Shown piece after piece: positions 45,299 through 59,211 of a stretch of 64,000 bases of DNA. Source of the DNA: Unio delphinus. Its lineage: Eukaryota; Mollusca; Bivalvia; Unionida; Unionidae. The DNA lies in NCBI GenBank assembly GCA_029339505.1, contig JAQISU010000022.1:12726001-12790000 (forward strand), read 5' to 3'. The notes beneath the pieces were generated by a model, which ran no database searches, was not told the origin of the DNA, and saw only the letters and a list, made by a program, of their open reading frames with translations. Numbering within the stretch: position 1 is the first letter of the stretch; every line of letters starts with the position of its first letter. Made by a program: the position numbers and the translations under genes.

Positions 45299-45610
45299 AA
45301 CCTCCAATCTACTTCAATAAAATCAATTATGACTTAAACCTCCAATCTACTTCGATAAAATCAATTATAACTTAAACCTCCAATCTACTTCGATAAAATC
45401 AATTATGACTTAAACCTCCAATCTACTTCGATAAAATCAATTATAACTTAAACCTCCAATCTACTTCGATAAAATCAATTATAACTTAAACCTCCAATCT
45501 ACTTCGATAAAATCAATTATAACTTAAACCTCCAATCTACTTCGATAAAATCAATTATAACATAAACCTCCAATCTACTTCGATAAAATCAATTATAACT
45601 TAAACCTATA
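45299..45610. repeat. Tandem repeat, 38 bp x 8
   Basis: The unit AACCTCCAATCTACTTCGAT plus AAAATCAATTATAACTTA is repeated eight times with very few differences. Confidence 0.95.
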
Positions 45611-45942
45611 TCTACTTTGAAATGCCCATTTAAGAATAATGGGACTTTCGAGGGGACTTATCACGATATTCGTTTTCAAACGATCTATGAACTGGTTCAA
45701 CTCGAACAAAGACTGATATTAATTAAGTAAAGAAATATAGCATTAGAGAAAGATATTTCTGGAATAACTACCGATCAGTGACATAATAATTTGATCTTTG
45801 TAATGTTTTATTCGTCTAGGACTCAATCACATTGCTACGTGTGCCTTAGTTACATTAATTATTAGTTTCAATTAATTGTTCGTGTAATATTTGAATATGT
45901 ATATGTATGCCACATTTAAATTTCGTGTGTCGATCATTGAGA

Positions 45943-45946
<4 letters not shown>

Positions 45947-45989
<43 letters not shown>

Positions 45990-47034
45990 GTTAAGAGAAA
46001 AAACTAGAAATCACTAGCCTCCATTTGCAGGCTATTTTTTTTCTTCACTTTTTCCACAATTGTTGTGATGTATTCACTTTTAATAAGAGCGAGGTCTACT
46101 AAATATATCTGCGTTGGTTCAAGTCTCAGGCTCGGCAAATATGGGTAAGTGAGAAAGCTTGCTATTAGCTAGCTCTTTCCGGAGTTTTCCTGGATTCTTC
46201 TTCCACCATTTATTCTGGCCGCCATGTAAGCCTCTTTTGTGCTGAACATGGCGTTAAACTTTATTGCAACAACAACAGCAAAACAGTATATTGCCGCGAT
46301 GCAGAGGTCTATATTTAGTCAGAATTATTGCATTCCCGTACGCTTGGTAAAAGCAATCAGGCACTGGAAACGAATAATATTGTGTAATCTTACAAAGAAT
46401 ATGACTGTCTTAGGGTTGTATTTTCTTTTTGGGGGATTTCTTTTTGCTGCTGTTTTTTTGTTCGGAGTGGGGGTAATAAAGACCAAGAAGACATCATTTG
46501 GGAGCAAGTTTCATTTTACCATTATTTGCAGTATAATGTAGAGGTAAACATTAACTTTGCCGGCACTATCTCGCCAAATCAAACAAGTTAGATTTTGAAT
46601 TACAATTCGTAAGTAACTCTAGGTATTTAGTGAGGTGAAACTTCTGGATATATCCAAATGTATTTATGTCTTTATCTGAGGAAGAGCTTCGTCTGTAAAG
46701 CAAACATTAACGACGATTTGAGAATGCCGAACGGCTAGCATCGCCTTTGTACATTTGTTTTTTATTTACTGTTACAGAGAACGACGTCGGGAAAATTAAA
46801 CTTTCTTGGCAGAAAGGTCAACGAAACCTGATTTTCACGCTCTAAAGTACAGTTTAAATAGGTGGGCTGAGCAGACTATTCAGCTCTGAAGTGCAATTTA
46901 TTTTTGTTAGAATTTGATTGCTCATACACCTTTAAATGCTCTCTACTTACGCCTTCTTGTAGCTACACTCAGTATTGAAACGTGTCTTCATGCCGTATCG
47001 CCGTTATGAAATTTGTAATATTCTGTGTATGTCT

Positions 47035-47074
<40 letters not shown>

Positions 47075-47666
47075 TTGAGACATTTTAATAGTAGATATAT
47101 GATAACATCGGGATTTCTTTTGTAATTAAGTTCCCAGACACAACAAAACAACGGTGATATGCAGTACTTTACTAAATTTCTGACTAAATGGCGAGAGTAC
47201 AAGTTTCCATTTAAAGTTTCAATATTCCAAAACTTCATCTGAAAATCTTAATATAAAAATAATTACAGTATTAATTACTGTTTCTATATGCATAACATTC
47301 GCGCTAATTGGAACTCAAGTTTGCAATAAGAAAATATGTTGAAGTTAACTACGCATGCGCCACGGTTATGATACTGCACTCGAAGGTTTAAATTTGTTTT
47401 TAAAAGAATAAGAAATTGGACGACTAATTCGTCTCCCATAAAACTTAATGTTGAACACTAAAAACAAACATAATATCTTTGTTATGTTGGCACACAAATC
47501 ACGCGTGTTTCCATTAATTAGTAGAATTCATTTTCAGCCTTGACCTGCAGAATTTTCGCAGCATTTGTTTGATCCAAGTTCCTCGAAACAGGACACTCCC
47601 ATATTTGCACGCAATTAATAACATAGCCTTGAACTAACAGTCCAGTGGGAGATCGGAATGAGGGTC

Positions 47667-47667
<1 letters not shown>
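45947..47667. repeat. Dispersed duplication, copy 1, with SINE family 2
   Basis: After a (TC)n run (45947-45988), the segment from GTTAAGAGAAAAAACTAGAA to GAGATCGGAATGAGGGTCTA recurs at 54339-57562. It includes a 5'-truncated SINE of family 2 (about 46095-46285, TTGGTTCAAGTCTCAGGC to GGCGTTAAAC), an (AC)n run at 47038-47070, and ends at a (TA)n run. It has no coding content that I can support. Confidence 0.8.
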
Positions 47668-47700
<33 letters not shown>

Positions 47701-47702
<2 letters not shown>

Positions 47703-49057
47703 CTCAGTATTCGATATTGTTGTCACTAGCTTTTGCTTCTTATTGTTTCTGGCAATCTTTTGAATTGTCACTACACTAAACCAAAGTTAAATCGTGTATC
47801 GAGTGTTTTCTAGTCATTAAATTTACATTTCTGAAGGATGAGTATCATAATTTCATTGTAATATAAGAAATAAAAGGATATTGGCCAGAATGTATTCATC
47901 AAATGAAACGCGTGAGCTAAATTTGGTATGGCGAGATATTTCTCAAGATTCATGTATTTATCAGCATCTGCATTGCATAACGTGACGTTATTATATATTG
48001 TATAACGCCTGTCAAAAATCAATAATTCTGTCTTGTATTAAACATCGCATTTTTGTCTTTCAAAATAGGTTTACGTTTGAATTATGGTATCGTACTGTTC
48101 ACTGATATTATATTTGCGCAGTTTTTAGATGGAAAAGATGTGCGACAGTTTCGGTAACAGAATTCTCCCATTTTTTAATTTACATTCGTTGTTATTCACA
48201 TATGTTATATGAGTTATAAAGAAAGATATACAGTTCCCATCCAAACATTTGTCAATAACAGCCATATTGCTAAGGAATAGCAAAGTATGTGACTAGGGAA
48301 GTCTGGAAGAACATCGCCTCAAGCCAGATCCCGAGTCCAACACGGTGTGCATTTCTTCATTTATAAGAAATTCAGTCATTAAAAAAATTTAACATGGCAA
48401 CATCAATAACATTCTAGTAATCTGACATAACGTCATAATATAGTCAGCGCCACTACTTACGGCACTAAAATATTCAAAACAGTAAATTGGTACCGTTGTC
48501 CACTACATACTACTTTGTATCGACGAACTTCCAACTGGACAAAACTGAACCATACTGAAAATCAGATCTGCCAAACCATTCATATTGATATTCTTGTTCC
48601 AAATTTCAGCTCTGTGTCTAAGTGGGTATTGAAACTAAGTCAATTTCCAGATAACTTTGATTTGATAGACTCAAACAAGTCAAAAACAAAAAATTTTTTG
48701 CACGGACCCTAGCGAAGTTATTACCAAAATTAGATCAGACAAAACAAGTTTAGAGACATTTGATAAAGAGAATATAAAATACAATGAACTTCGGTAATAC
48801 GTAATCAAGAATTCGGTCAAATAATTGGTAAATACGTAGTGCATGCGGGCGGTTGAGAAACAATTTACCTCGCAGCGAATACTATAAAACGAGATTCAGC
48901 CAAATATCACTTGAATCTAAGTAATGGATTTCCAACCCTTGGACCTCATGCAGCAACTCCTTTACATGTACGGCCATTTAGGCAGTCCGTTTGAAAATAT
49001 GCATTTTAGTTAACGTGCATAATTATTGATAATGAACTGCTTTTACTCATTCGGTGC
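47701..49057. other. Non-coding region
   Basis: No gene, exon or repeat is supported. Confidence 0.45.
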
Positions 49058-49305
49058 ACGAGGGGCCACAATTGACCAAATGATCTAAAGCGCTCACCGT
49101 TACGGATCACTGTCGTAGCACCTGTCTGCGTGGGTTCGAGTCTCGGACTCGGCTAATGTGGATACGTATAAAAGCTTGCCAGTGGCTTCTCGTGGGTGGG
49201 TAGGTGGTTCTTTCTGGGGTTTTCCCGTGTTTTTCTTACACCATTTATACTGGCCTATAACCTATATTGTGCTGAGAAACGCCGTTAACCCTACAACATC
49301 ATTCG
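49058..49305 (+). repeat. tRNA-derived SINE, family 2
   Basis: The head resembles a Leu/Ser-type tRNA (GATCTAAAGCGCTCACCGTTACG, GGGTTCGAGTCTCGG). The body includes AAGCTTGCCAGTGGCTTCTCG and ends in GCCGTTAACCCTACAACA. Relatives lie at about 46095, 53543, 54443 and, inverted, 56155. Confidence 0.75.
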
Positions 49306-50282
49306 GCCGACCACCTGAAACGTTGTATCTGCTTTGGCCATCAGCCACAAAACGTTCGATACTTATTATCCAAATCAATGCCTTTTACGGATGTGACAAT
49401 GTCTGGATGGCGTGCTCCGTCAGCAAGTCTGTCGCGATGGCAGATTCAAGCACTTGTGTTGTGAGGAGTAGATGGATACCTGTAGTACCAGTAAGCAGAT
49501 GGGTGACTCAGTGGTGCTTCACAACATATGGCAACATTAGGGTGACATGTCAATGTCAAGCGACACTAGCAGGGTCAGAAACCTGCAGGACCGAGCCTTT
49601 TGCTTTAAAAGATAATACGCATGAAACTTTATTGTCAGACCGACTTAATCGAGCGAATTGAGGTATCCGCTTTTTCGTGTGATTTTCTCATCATAATGCT
49701 GCGTTTATGTTTTTTCTCGAGTCTAGTTCAAAATCAATAACTCCCTGTTTAAGAAACATAATGAATAATCAAGTTAAGCTCTGAAAACAAGACGATCTGG
49801 CTCAGAGCACAAGCCGAAAGATGATCCCACAGCTGTATGTATTTTCGGTGACAATGTTGCTGGTCCTTCTGGCTTTCACATGACATCTGAGTTTCATTTC
49901 AAAGGACCAAAGTGAACAACAAAAAGCCATGATATACAGTTGATGACAAAGATAGCATGAGATGTTGAGGGGATTTTTTATGCTCATTATAGATAAAGTC
50001 ATTAGCAAAGCCATTTAAGCGTACGTATAAACTGGATATTCATAAAACACAGACTACATGTCAGGATGTTTAACATGCGTCAGCCGTTGCTTAATCGGTC
50101 TCGCACAACAAAAAATTTGATACCAGGCAAGACCAGTGTCCAGTAGGGCTAATCTTGTGATCATGTACTCTCTCTAGAATTCAAGAACTTGGTGTCTAAG
50201 CGGTAAAAGGTGCACACCACTAAATAGCAAAAGATTTTCAGCGATTCCGAATCTGAGAGCTCACAATCAAGGCTGCGATGCC

Positions 50283-50504
50283 ATGCTAGCATTTGACAAA
50301 GACATTAGAGCAGTAATTAAGCAGGCTTGTAATCATAATTTTGATTCAGAGGCACTGACTTTAGCAAATGCAGCCAATCTCTACCATCAAGATGTCTTTA
50401 GAATGAAACAGGCAATCAGTAGAAAATTTTCTGCGGTCTTTCAACAGCTATTTGTACTTGTTGTATCCCTTCCCGCACTAGCGAATATATTTTTGGTTTG
50501 ACCA

Positions 50505-50556
<52 letters not shown>

Positions 50557-52900
50557 ACCGTAATACAGCCTTTGTCTCGTGCATCTATAACCATCTCATA
50601 ACTCATATTGTCCGAAAGTGCAATGTCGGACCAGCGGATCTACCTCCATAGCAAGTCATCGTTGTAACAGAATTAAAAAAACACTTGTACTGATCGATTT
50701 GCTTTAAATATCTTCGTCAAAACAAGAAAGGCGAAGTCGAGCGACACTCTCTGCAACATGTCGTTGTGAATTTCTTACGATCATGTATTTGCCATCTCTG
50801 CAGATATAGTCAATAATGTATGTCATGTATCACAGAGTAGTGTGTCACCCACCCACTCTTCCATGAAGACTTTTCTATACATCCCTTCATAACAGTTGTA
50901 AATAATATCGAAACATAATACTTACTGCACAACAGCAAAAATATTATTTCGTGGAATCAGCGTTTAATTCATGCACAACTCAACTGTGGACGATCAAAGC
51001 ATACGCTACGGAATTGTGCAACAGCGGTACAATTACTGACGCACTCCAATATGTCCCCGGTAACTGTGCCTAGTTTCAAACTTAGGAATAGGAACTGCGA
51101 AACCTGAAATACTGAATCTAGCCAATACAATAGCAAAACAGTGGCTTGAACATCTGAAGCACTTTATCTTTTCAGCTCTATTTTCACAAGACGACTTTCT
51201 TTCATGGGCGCGTACCGAAATGCCACCATTGAAAGGTCCAAATAAACAGTTTCTCTTATACAATGTTTTCTAAAATGTACGCATAGTGTTGCCATGATGT
51301 CATATTTCACTAATTTGGTGGTTGTGCAGTACGTGAGCCCAGACTATGTGAAAGTTGCTTGTCAAGGACCAACCACTATTTTATATTTCTAATATTCTCC
51401 AGTTGAAATTTCCTAACATTTACTTTGATGACAAATTCATGATCATGTTTGATACTAAAATTACTGCATTCAAGATCTTAGGAGATTGTCTTGAAGACAG
51501 TGGCTGGGCAACTGACATATTTACTGCTCGTAATGCTACATGCAGAGTAACTTATGTCTCGAACAGGACTGCACAACTTATTAGAATTAGAGATGTACAC
51601 CATACCACATTAGCTTTCTTATTCAGTCTGCATCATCAGACATATGACAAATATAGAGAAAATGTACAAAGAAGAGAAAATCCTTAGATTGTACAGGTTG
51701 GTCTGCTGAATGATTCCAGCGTCAATATGGGTCTATTCCACTTGAACCAGAACTTCCAATGCTCAAGCTTTCCTCATCAATTTCAAAAGCAAAACATATG
51801 GAATCACTTGGGCAGTTAATATCATGGAATTGTGGCATAATAAGTATCCAGGATGATTCAGGAATCTGAAGAGGCTATAAGCGTCGAGTAAAGTACCAAA
51901 TACAATGAACAACCACCGTGTGTCATTTGCCAATGAAGTCTCATCTATGGTGACTGCCTTTGATGACATGAGAAACGCTTCAAGATAGGACAATGCTGAT
52001 CATTTAAATTTTGATACCACAAACATAATGTACTCTGATATAGTGGGATTTTCAAAGGTGCCAACAAATTGTGTCACGAACAATATGACCTCTTTGTTAA
52101 AGAGAGACTTGTTGAGCAATCCAAACCAATTAAAGAACAAGCATCAAAATAAATCTGTCATTATTCAACAAAAAAGAAAGTTCTTTGAAAGGACAAGGTC
52201 CATGTTGCAATTTTTTTGAAGGATGACTATTCTATCGATTGTATAGATGCAACTCCACAAATGACTGCAATGGTACATGATGTTGGTTGGGGGTTTTCGA
52301 ATGCTTTAACTACAAACTTCTTATGAAATATTAAATCAATACTTGTTCATGCCATATATCACGTAACATCTGAAAGATGTGAACATTCTGGGCATAGGAT
52401 GGAGTAATTACATCTCAGACAGTTTATCCAGCCTGAATATCGTTTGGTTTGGGCAAACACTACATATATCTTCCGGTACATGCAATTGCTGTCACCTCAT
52501 CACTATGGAACATAAACGCATTGAAACTCGTTAATGTGTGCACCGGATGTGATGTGACATCTTTCGTTGCTGGAAATGCAACTAGTCAGCATGGAACACG
52601 TGGAATGAATCTCCACATGTTACAAATACACTTATGTCACTGGCAGAATCCCCAAAGCGTATTCTTGACAATACCATAGTGCTACCTGAAACATTTGTTG
52701 TATTTCAGTATTATGGAAACCAGAAATGCTATAAGGCAACATTAGTTTTCAAGGTCAGTAGCCATGTATAATATTCCACTGGCACAGGAGATCTCAAATA
52801 GCATACAGAATATGTTGAGCTTATCAAGAATTACATGTATGTAGAAATGTACTGCAAAGAGATCTAAACTTACCCAATCAAACATTATTGGTTGTCAGAG
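50283..52900 (+). pseudogene. Decayed member of a repetitive invertebrate gene family
   Basis: Fragments in several plus-strand frames resemble a family of long, uncharacterised, multi-copy genes found in many invertebrate genomes. They are FDSEALTLANAANLYHQDVF (50283-50501), ILGDCLEDSGWATDIF and RIRDVHHTTLAFLFSLH (51355-51687), a Lys-rich piece (52028-52219), and LPVHAIA ... LVNVCTGCDVTSFVAGN (52449-52679), where TGCD is a hallmark. An (AG)n run at 50510-50555 and unrelated sequence split the first two pieces. I cannot state the family's biochemical role; it behaves like a mobile or recurrently copied gene. This copy is clearly dead. Confidence 0.5.
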
Positions 52901-53542
52901 AAAACTTGGGTCTCTATGGTAACAAAAGTAAACAACTTTTAGGCAAGCTGAATAAACGTACTGTTAACGGTCACTTTAAATCTCAGAGGGCATGCAAAGA
53001 CCTGTTCAGGTGCTACAAGCCCGGTTTCAAGTGCACTGCTCTTTACAAAGTGAATATATTCCCATACATGTTGACCTAACCTTGTGCATCTAAACACCTG
53101 CATAAAAAGATAATCATTATGACCAGCTGTAATACTGGAATAGTGTTTAAAACCTTGCAAGTTGCTTCTTGCAAATATTTTAAGTATGTAGAAAGAAAGT
53201 TCATTTGTTTTACAAAAGTTAAGTGTAATTCTGTATCGTTTAGTGACTGCTAAAAAGGTATTGTCAATAGGATACCAGTGATATTTGTGTTCAAGTTAAG
53301 AGCTTTGCAAATAGATAACATTTAGAAATAATCTTGTACCAGAGAATAGACTTGTGACCTGTGCTAGCATATGTGTCCTATGCTACTGTAAGCAAGACCT
53401 TTGCAATTTTATCATTGGTTTTAAGGATGCTGTGTTGTTACTGTAAGGTCTAAGATGAATATGACATGATTTTTTCAAACTGAATTGTTGATTACCTTAC
53501 TCTAGTGAAGCACTGGTGTGTATGTCTGTCTCATTAAAAGTG

Positions 53543-53790
53543 AGGGGCCCCGAGTGGCCGAGTGGTCTAAAGCGCTCTCCGTTACGAATCACTGCCATCT
53601 CACCTGTTTGCGTGTGTTCGAGTCCCAGATTCGGCAAATGTGGGTATGTGAGAAAGCTTGCCAGTAGCTTCTCGTGGGTCGGTGGTTCTTCCCGGGAATT
53701 TTCCTGGGTTCTTCCTCCACCATTAATACTGGTCGCCATGTATCGCGTGCTGAAAAATGGCGTTAAACCCTACAACAACATTATTACAAG
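53543..53790 (+). repeat. SINE family 2, most complete copy
   Basis: It starts GAGGGGCCCCGAGTGGCCGA, with A-box-like AGTGGTCTAAAGCGCTC and B-box-like TGTTCGAGTCCCAG, and runs to AAATGGCGTTAAACCCTACA and a CAACA tail. The leader has the shape of a Leu/Ser tRNA, but it is not a tRNA gene. Confidence 0.8.
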
Positions 53791-54264
53791 TTATATAGTT
53801 TAATATTACAAATTGAACATGTGCATGCCTTGTTTCATACTTATTCTCAATGAAAATACATTTTAAATCTGTCATTTAAGTTTGTTTGTACATTTAATCA
53901 TCATTTGGAACAGCCTATTGGTGTAGCTAGCCTTTATAACCCAACATCATCGTAAAACGTAGAAGATCCTTCATTTCGAAAACAAGAGTAGCTGTGAGGG
54001 CGGTTCCATACCATGAAATGTTTAGGCATTATCTATGCAAGCCCGTGGTTACGTTTGACGCTTTTAACCACCAGTGAACGAATTTGCAATTATCCTGGGT
54101 GAATATCTAGTTGCCGAATACCCAAAGCAAAAGGATGTAGATTCATTTTGCAGTCATTTGTTTCATTACATCCCTCCTATAGGATAAAACAATGCCATTC
54201 AGAATGAATAAAGGTGCACTGTTTAAGACGATGGTGAATGATACAGTAGATCAACGGTTAAATT

Positions 54265-54267
<3 letters not shown>

Positions 54268-54338
<71 letters not shown>
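54268..54338. repeat. (CT)n microsatellite
   Basis: About 35 CT units directly precede the second copy of the dispersed duplication, just as a TC run precedes the first. Confidence 0.95.
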
Positions 54339-54343
<5 letters not shown>

Positions 54344-56914
54344 AGAGCAAAAACTAGAAATCACTAGCCTCCATTTGCAGGCTATTTTTTTTTTCACTTT
54401 TTCCACAATTGTTGTGATGTATTCACTTTTAATAAGAGCGAGGTCTACTAAATCTATCTGCGTTGGTTCAAGTCTCAGGCTCGGCAAATATGGGTAAGTG
54501 AGAAAGCTTGCTATTAGCTAGCTCCTCGTGGGTCGGTAGTTCTTTCCGGAGTTTTTCTGGGTTCTTCTTCCACCATTTATTCTGGCCGCCATGTATGGCC
54601 TCTCTTGTGCTGAACATGGCGTTAAACTTTATTGCAACAACAACAACAAAACAGTATATTGCCGCGATGCAGAGGTCTATATTTAGTCAGAATCATTGCA
54701 TTCCCGTACGCTTGGTAAAAGCAATCAGGCACTGGAAACGAATAATATTGTGTAATCTTACAAAGAATATGACTGTCTTAGGGTTGTATTTTCTTTTTGG
54801 GGGTTTTATTTTTGCTGCTGTGTTTTGTTCGGGGTGGGGGTAATAAAGACCATGAAGACATCATTTGGGAGCAAGTTTCATTTTGCCATTATTTGCATTA
54901 TAATGTAGAGTTAAACATTAACTTTGCCGGCACTATCTCGCCAAATCAAACAAGTTAGATTTTGAATTACAAGTCGTAAGTAACTCTAGGTATTTAGTGA
55001 GATAAAAATTCTGGATCTATCCAAATGTATTTATGTCTTCATTTGGGGAAGAGCTTCGTCTGTTTGAAAATGCCGAACGGCTAGCACCGCCTTTGTACAT
55101 TTGTTTTGTATTTACTTTTACAGAGAACGACGTCGGGAAACGTCAACGAAAGGTCAACGAAACCTGATTTTCACGCTCTAAAGTACAGTTTAAATAGGTG
55201 GGCTGAGCAGACTATTCAGCTCTGAAGTGCAATTTTTTTTTTTTTTAGAATTTGATTGCTCATACACCTTTAAATACTGATTTTTAAATTAAGTTTGCTC
55301 TCCGTCGATTCATGTTTTTGCAAGATCAGTATATGACCCCTACAATGTATATACGACAAACTTGATGTTAAAGTAAGTGGGCATTTTCAAAACAGGTCCA
55401 TCAAATGTAGAGATCGAGTGAAATACAATATTGAATATCGAGTTCTGATGTCAAAATAAAATCTCCGCGTATTGGAAATCTAATGTGTTCTTCTGCTTTC
55501 ACAGCAATTGTTAGATCAAGACGTCTATCTGTCGAAAATCAACATCGACTTATAAATAAGTAGATCTGATGGACTTACTTACCTTTGGATTCACCAATCC
55601 AATTGCAACTTTCAGAGTCATGAAAGCGAAACTTGTCATTCGGAATATCTTTGTCAACTATCAATATCTGTTACGCAAAATGCAATGATTTGTCTATTAG
55701 GCGACTAAATTAAGTGGACGAGAAATTCTAACGGTTAGCAGCAGATCAACTTTTATTGTTGTCTGTCCGATATTCGTCTGTCTGTCCGATTTCGTTCATG
55801 TTGGAGACGTTAATTTTAATCAGACTGACCACAAGTCTGCTTTTCTTGACCCTGGTTTAGTTCTCGACAGCCATTGTAAAATTATGAATCAACAGACTTT
55901 GGTAAAACAACAAAACATTAAATTCAAGACCATAAAAGGCGCATACACGACCACGTTGACGTGCACTGCATATGTACGTAAATATTGTTACATTTATATA
56001 ATCTAGGACAGAAAAACACAATATTGATGTAATTTATATAAAGTTAGTCACCGTGAATCGTGCTTCACATTTAAGCGAATCTCCAAATTTTCATGTGATA
56101 TTTCATTTTTTCACCTATCACTACCTAATGTGTTTTTTCTGGGTCTAATGCCATTTTTCAGTACGTGATAAGCTACACCATGCTGCCAGTGTATTTTTGT
56201 AAAGGAAAAACCCGGAAAGAACCACCAACACACTACTAACAAACTTTCTCACGTTCGCCGAGTCAAGACTCTAACCCCAATTGAACAGAGGTTAGGGGCC
56301 ATCTATTTACCACGTACGCAAAAATCTGGCAAAGCTTGACTCCCTCCCATCCCCCCGTACACATACGTACTTTGTTTTACACACACCCCACCTGCGTATG
56401 TACGCTTGACGCACACACCCCACACCCGAATTCTATAGAACGGCCTAATACACGCAGAAACGATCAAGGATTAATATTATTAACGTGTCAAATAAAACAG
56501 ATAGTCCACCGACGTTAAATGTCTGGCTGCATCAAAGAAATAAGCTGCCTTACCTTATTAAATATGTCTAGTGTCTGCTAAAATTCAAACGCGGAATGAA
56601 CTCAGTCGAACAGGTTACGTACTAGACAAATTATTATCGCGGTTTCCCTCCTCTTTCCCCCCCCCCAGCCTACCCCCTGCAATGCGTACGTACATTATCA
56701 GTAGACCCTCTCCCCATACGCAATCGTATACATTTGGGTTAACCCCATCCCCCTTTATGCGTTCATACTAATCGGACGGCCTCTTACATGTGAGTGGTTT
56801 GTGACTAAAGATGCACCTGTAGGAGTTTTACGCCTTCTTGTAGTACACTCAGTACTGGAACGTGTCTTCATGCCGTATCGCCGTTATGAAATTTGTAATA
56901 TTCTGTGCATGCCT

Positions 56915-56960
<46 letters not shown>

Positions 56961-57562
56961 ACATGTTTGAGACATTTTAATAGTAGATATATGATAACCT
57001 CGGGATTTCTTTTGTAATTAAGTTCCCAGACACAACAAAACAACGGTGATATGCAGTACTTTACTAAATTTCTGACTAAATGGCGAGAGTACAAGTTTCC
57101 ATTTAAAGTTTCAATATTCCAAAACTTCATCTGAAAATCTTAATATAAAAATAATTACAGTATTAATTACTGTTTCTATATGCATAACATTCGCGCTAAT
57201 TGGAACTCAAGTTTGCAATAAGAAAATATGTTGAAGTTAACTACGCATGCGCCACGGTTATGATACTGCACTCGAAGGTTTAAATTTGTTTTTAAAAGAA
57301 TAAGAAATTGGACGACTAATTCGTCTCCCATAAAACTTAATGTTGAATACTAAAAATAAACATAATATCTTTGTTATGTTGGCACACAAACCACGCGTGT
57401 TTCCATTAATTAGTAGAATTCATTTTCAGCCTTGACCTGCAGAATTTTCGCAGCATTTGTTTGATCCAAGTTCCTCGAAACAGGACACTCCCATATTTGC
57501 ATGCAATTAATAACATAGCCTTGAACTAACAGTCCAGTGGGAGATCGGAATGAGGGTCTACA
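54339..57562. repeat. Dispersed duplication, copy 2, with 1.55-kb extra segment
   Basis: It matches 45989-47667 in two blocks, 54339-55275 and about 56830-57562. The 1.55 kb between them has no counterpart in copy 1. That extra part contains an inverted family 2 SINE (about 56155-56303) and a C-rich stretch near 56640-56760, with no ORF of note. A SINE fragment (54443-54660) and a CA run (56916-56962) lie in the shared parts. Confidence 0.8.
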
Positions 57563-58577
57563 CTATTTTATTAGTAGGAAATTAAATACACCATATCAAA
57601 ATAAAAATTAATGTTACATTTTCAAGTACAGTATATAGATTGAAGTCTGTGAAAAGTAGAATGAAAAATAACTAAATCCATTTACCAGCGAATTATTGCA
57701 AATAGTTAGTGCTCTAATTTTTTGTTAATTCCCCGACCAGAGACCGGCTCTCTGGCTGTAAAATCAATGGTGATCCGATACCTTAATTGAAATAGTTGTC
57801 TACTTTAATAAATAAATACAAGTTTTAAATCTTTGAAAGGAAAGTCCGGCCTTCAAACTTGTTATTTCATTAAATGATATCGCTTCTACCAATATTCAAA
57901 GTTGTGGCTAACTAGAGAGCTAAATAAAGGCCATTGTTTGATTTTCTTAAGGTGGTGTTACGAGGCTTCCACCAAGTACTCCGAGATAAACTAAGGTCTC
58001 ACAACACAAATTTGGCATCCCCTAGTAAAAACCTATGGAAACTTTATGATATGATAAATTCAATACCTTTACATTTCTGAATGTTCGTGTAAAACCTATA
58101 TAGACATACCCTTGATACCAGTTTCGGTGTAGAGAAAGCCATATGAACCACGGCATTTTGGGGGTCGGTGGGAGATCGGAGTGAGGGTCTACATGTGTTT
58201 GAAATATTTGTTTCCGATTCCGCTCCGAAGAATCATTAATTTAAGTAATTCCTTTTCCTGTCTCTAGAATGTAAAAAGATTGAGATTCCATTAGTAAAAC
58301 ATTTTTTGAGTTGCAACTATGAAGAACTTTCAAAATATTCCTTTCACTAAATTCTTACTTTCACTGTCAATCAATCCGGGCCAGAAAAAATTCATATATG
58401 CTCTATTGTATGTTCAACCATCTCTAGAATAGTTCCTATTCATCCATATCATTAGTACCGTGTTCCTGAAAACTCTATTTCTCCTATGATGTCTCGCACA
58501 TCAAGGCACGTCTCACTGGCGATACTGTTAACTTTAATTTTAACGCTTTAATACCAGTTTACATTCCTAGTTCAGAC
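57563..58577. other. Non-coding region with a third copy of the duplication's end
   Basis: GTGGGAGATCGGAGTGAGGG at about 58168-58193 repeats the last bases of the two dispersed copies. Nothing else is supported. Confidence 0.45.
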
Positions 58578-58835
58578 AGTTACCGGTAGTTTAGTGGTTA
58601 GAACGTCCGTCTCGGGTGCGGGTGTTCGCTGGATCGAACCCCAGCTTAGTCATACCAAAGACTTATAAAATGGTATTTGCAGTTACCTCGTTTGGCACTC
58701 GGCATTAGGAGTATAGTGTTAGGGCTGGTCGGCCTGGTGTCAGGATAATATCACTGAGTTGGACATCATTATATATGTCTATGGATATAACTTGTTAAAG
58801 CTACGTAAAAAAAAAAAAATCCCAAAATAAACCAA
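58578..58835 (+). repeat. SINE family 1 copy with poly-A-rich tail
   Basis: The head is GGTAGTTTAGTGGTTAGAAC with GGATCGAACCCC. The body is shortened in its second half, where the CATGTCTGCGGCATGATG part is missing. The tail has an A-run near 58809. Confidence 0.7.
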
Positions 58836-59141
58836 CACACATTCCTCATAGTGCTTTTATATTTTTCTTTTACTAAATTTGAGCACATTATATTAATTAT
58901 AATTTATATTAATTAAAATGCATATATGAGAATTCTGCATTTTTATAAGCTGTAATTACTTCTGCTGATACTAATTTACATAAAATCCTTAAGGATCAAC
59001 CCTTCCAGTTTAAATACAGTAAACAACTGGTTAAAAAGAAAATTAAAAATTATTTAAGTTTATTTTACATAAATAATGCACATGAAGTGTTTCTTTTATT
59101 TAATTTTAGTTTGATTATTTAAACTTAATTTACGATTAAGA

Positions 59142-59142
<1 letters not shown>

Positions 59143-59208
<66 letters not shown>
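59143..59208. repeat. (TA)n microsatellite
   Basis: About 33 TA units. Sequence from 58836 to 59696 is otherwise featureless. Confidence 0.95.

Positions 59209-59211
<3 letters not shown>

Noticed and set aside
49158..49661. 167-codon plus-strand ORF
   Set aside because: The first third is the SINE family 2 body. The rest contains many Cys and Val codons but has no family resemblance or exon boundaries that I could support.
53543..53640. Possible Leu/Ser tRNA gene
   Set aside because: It is the head of a family 2 SINE. The same body follows in copies at 49058 and 54443, and the cloverleaf does not close.
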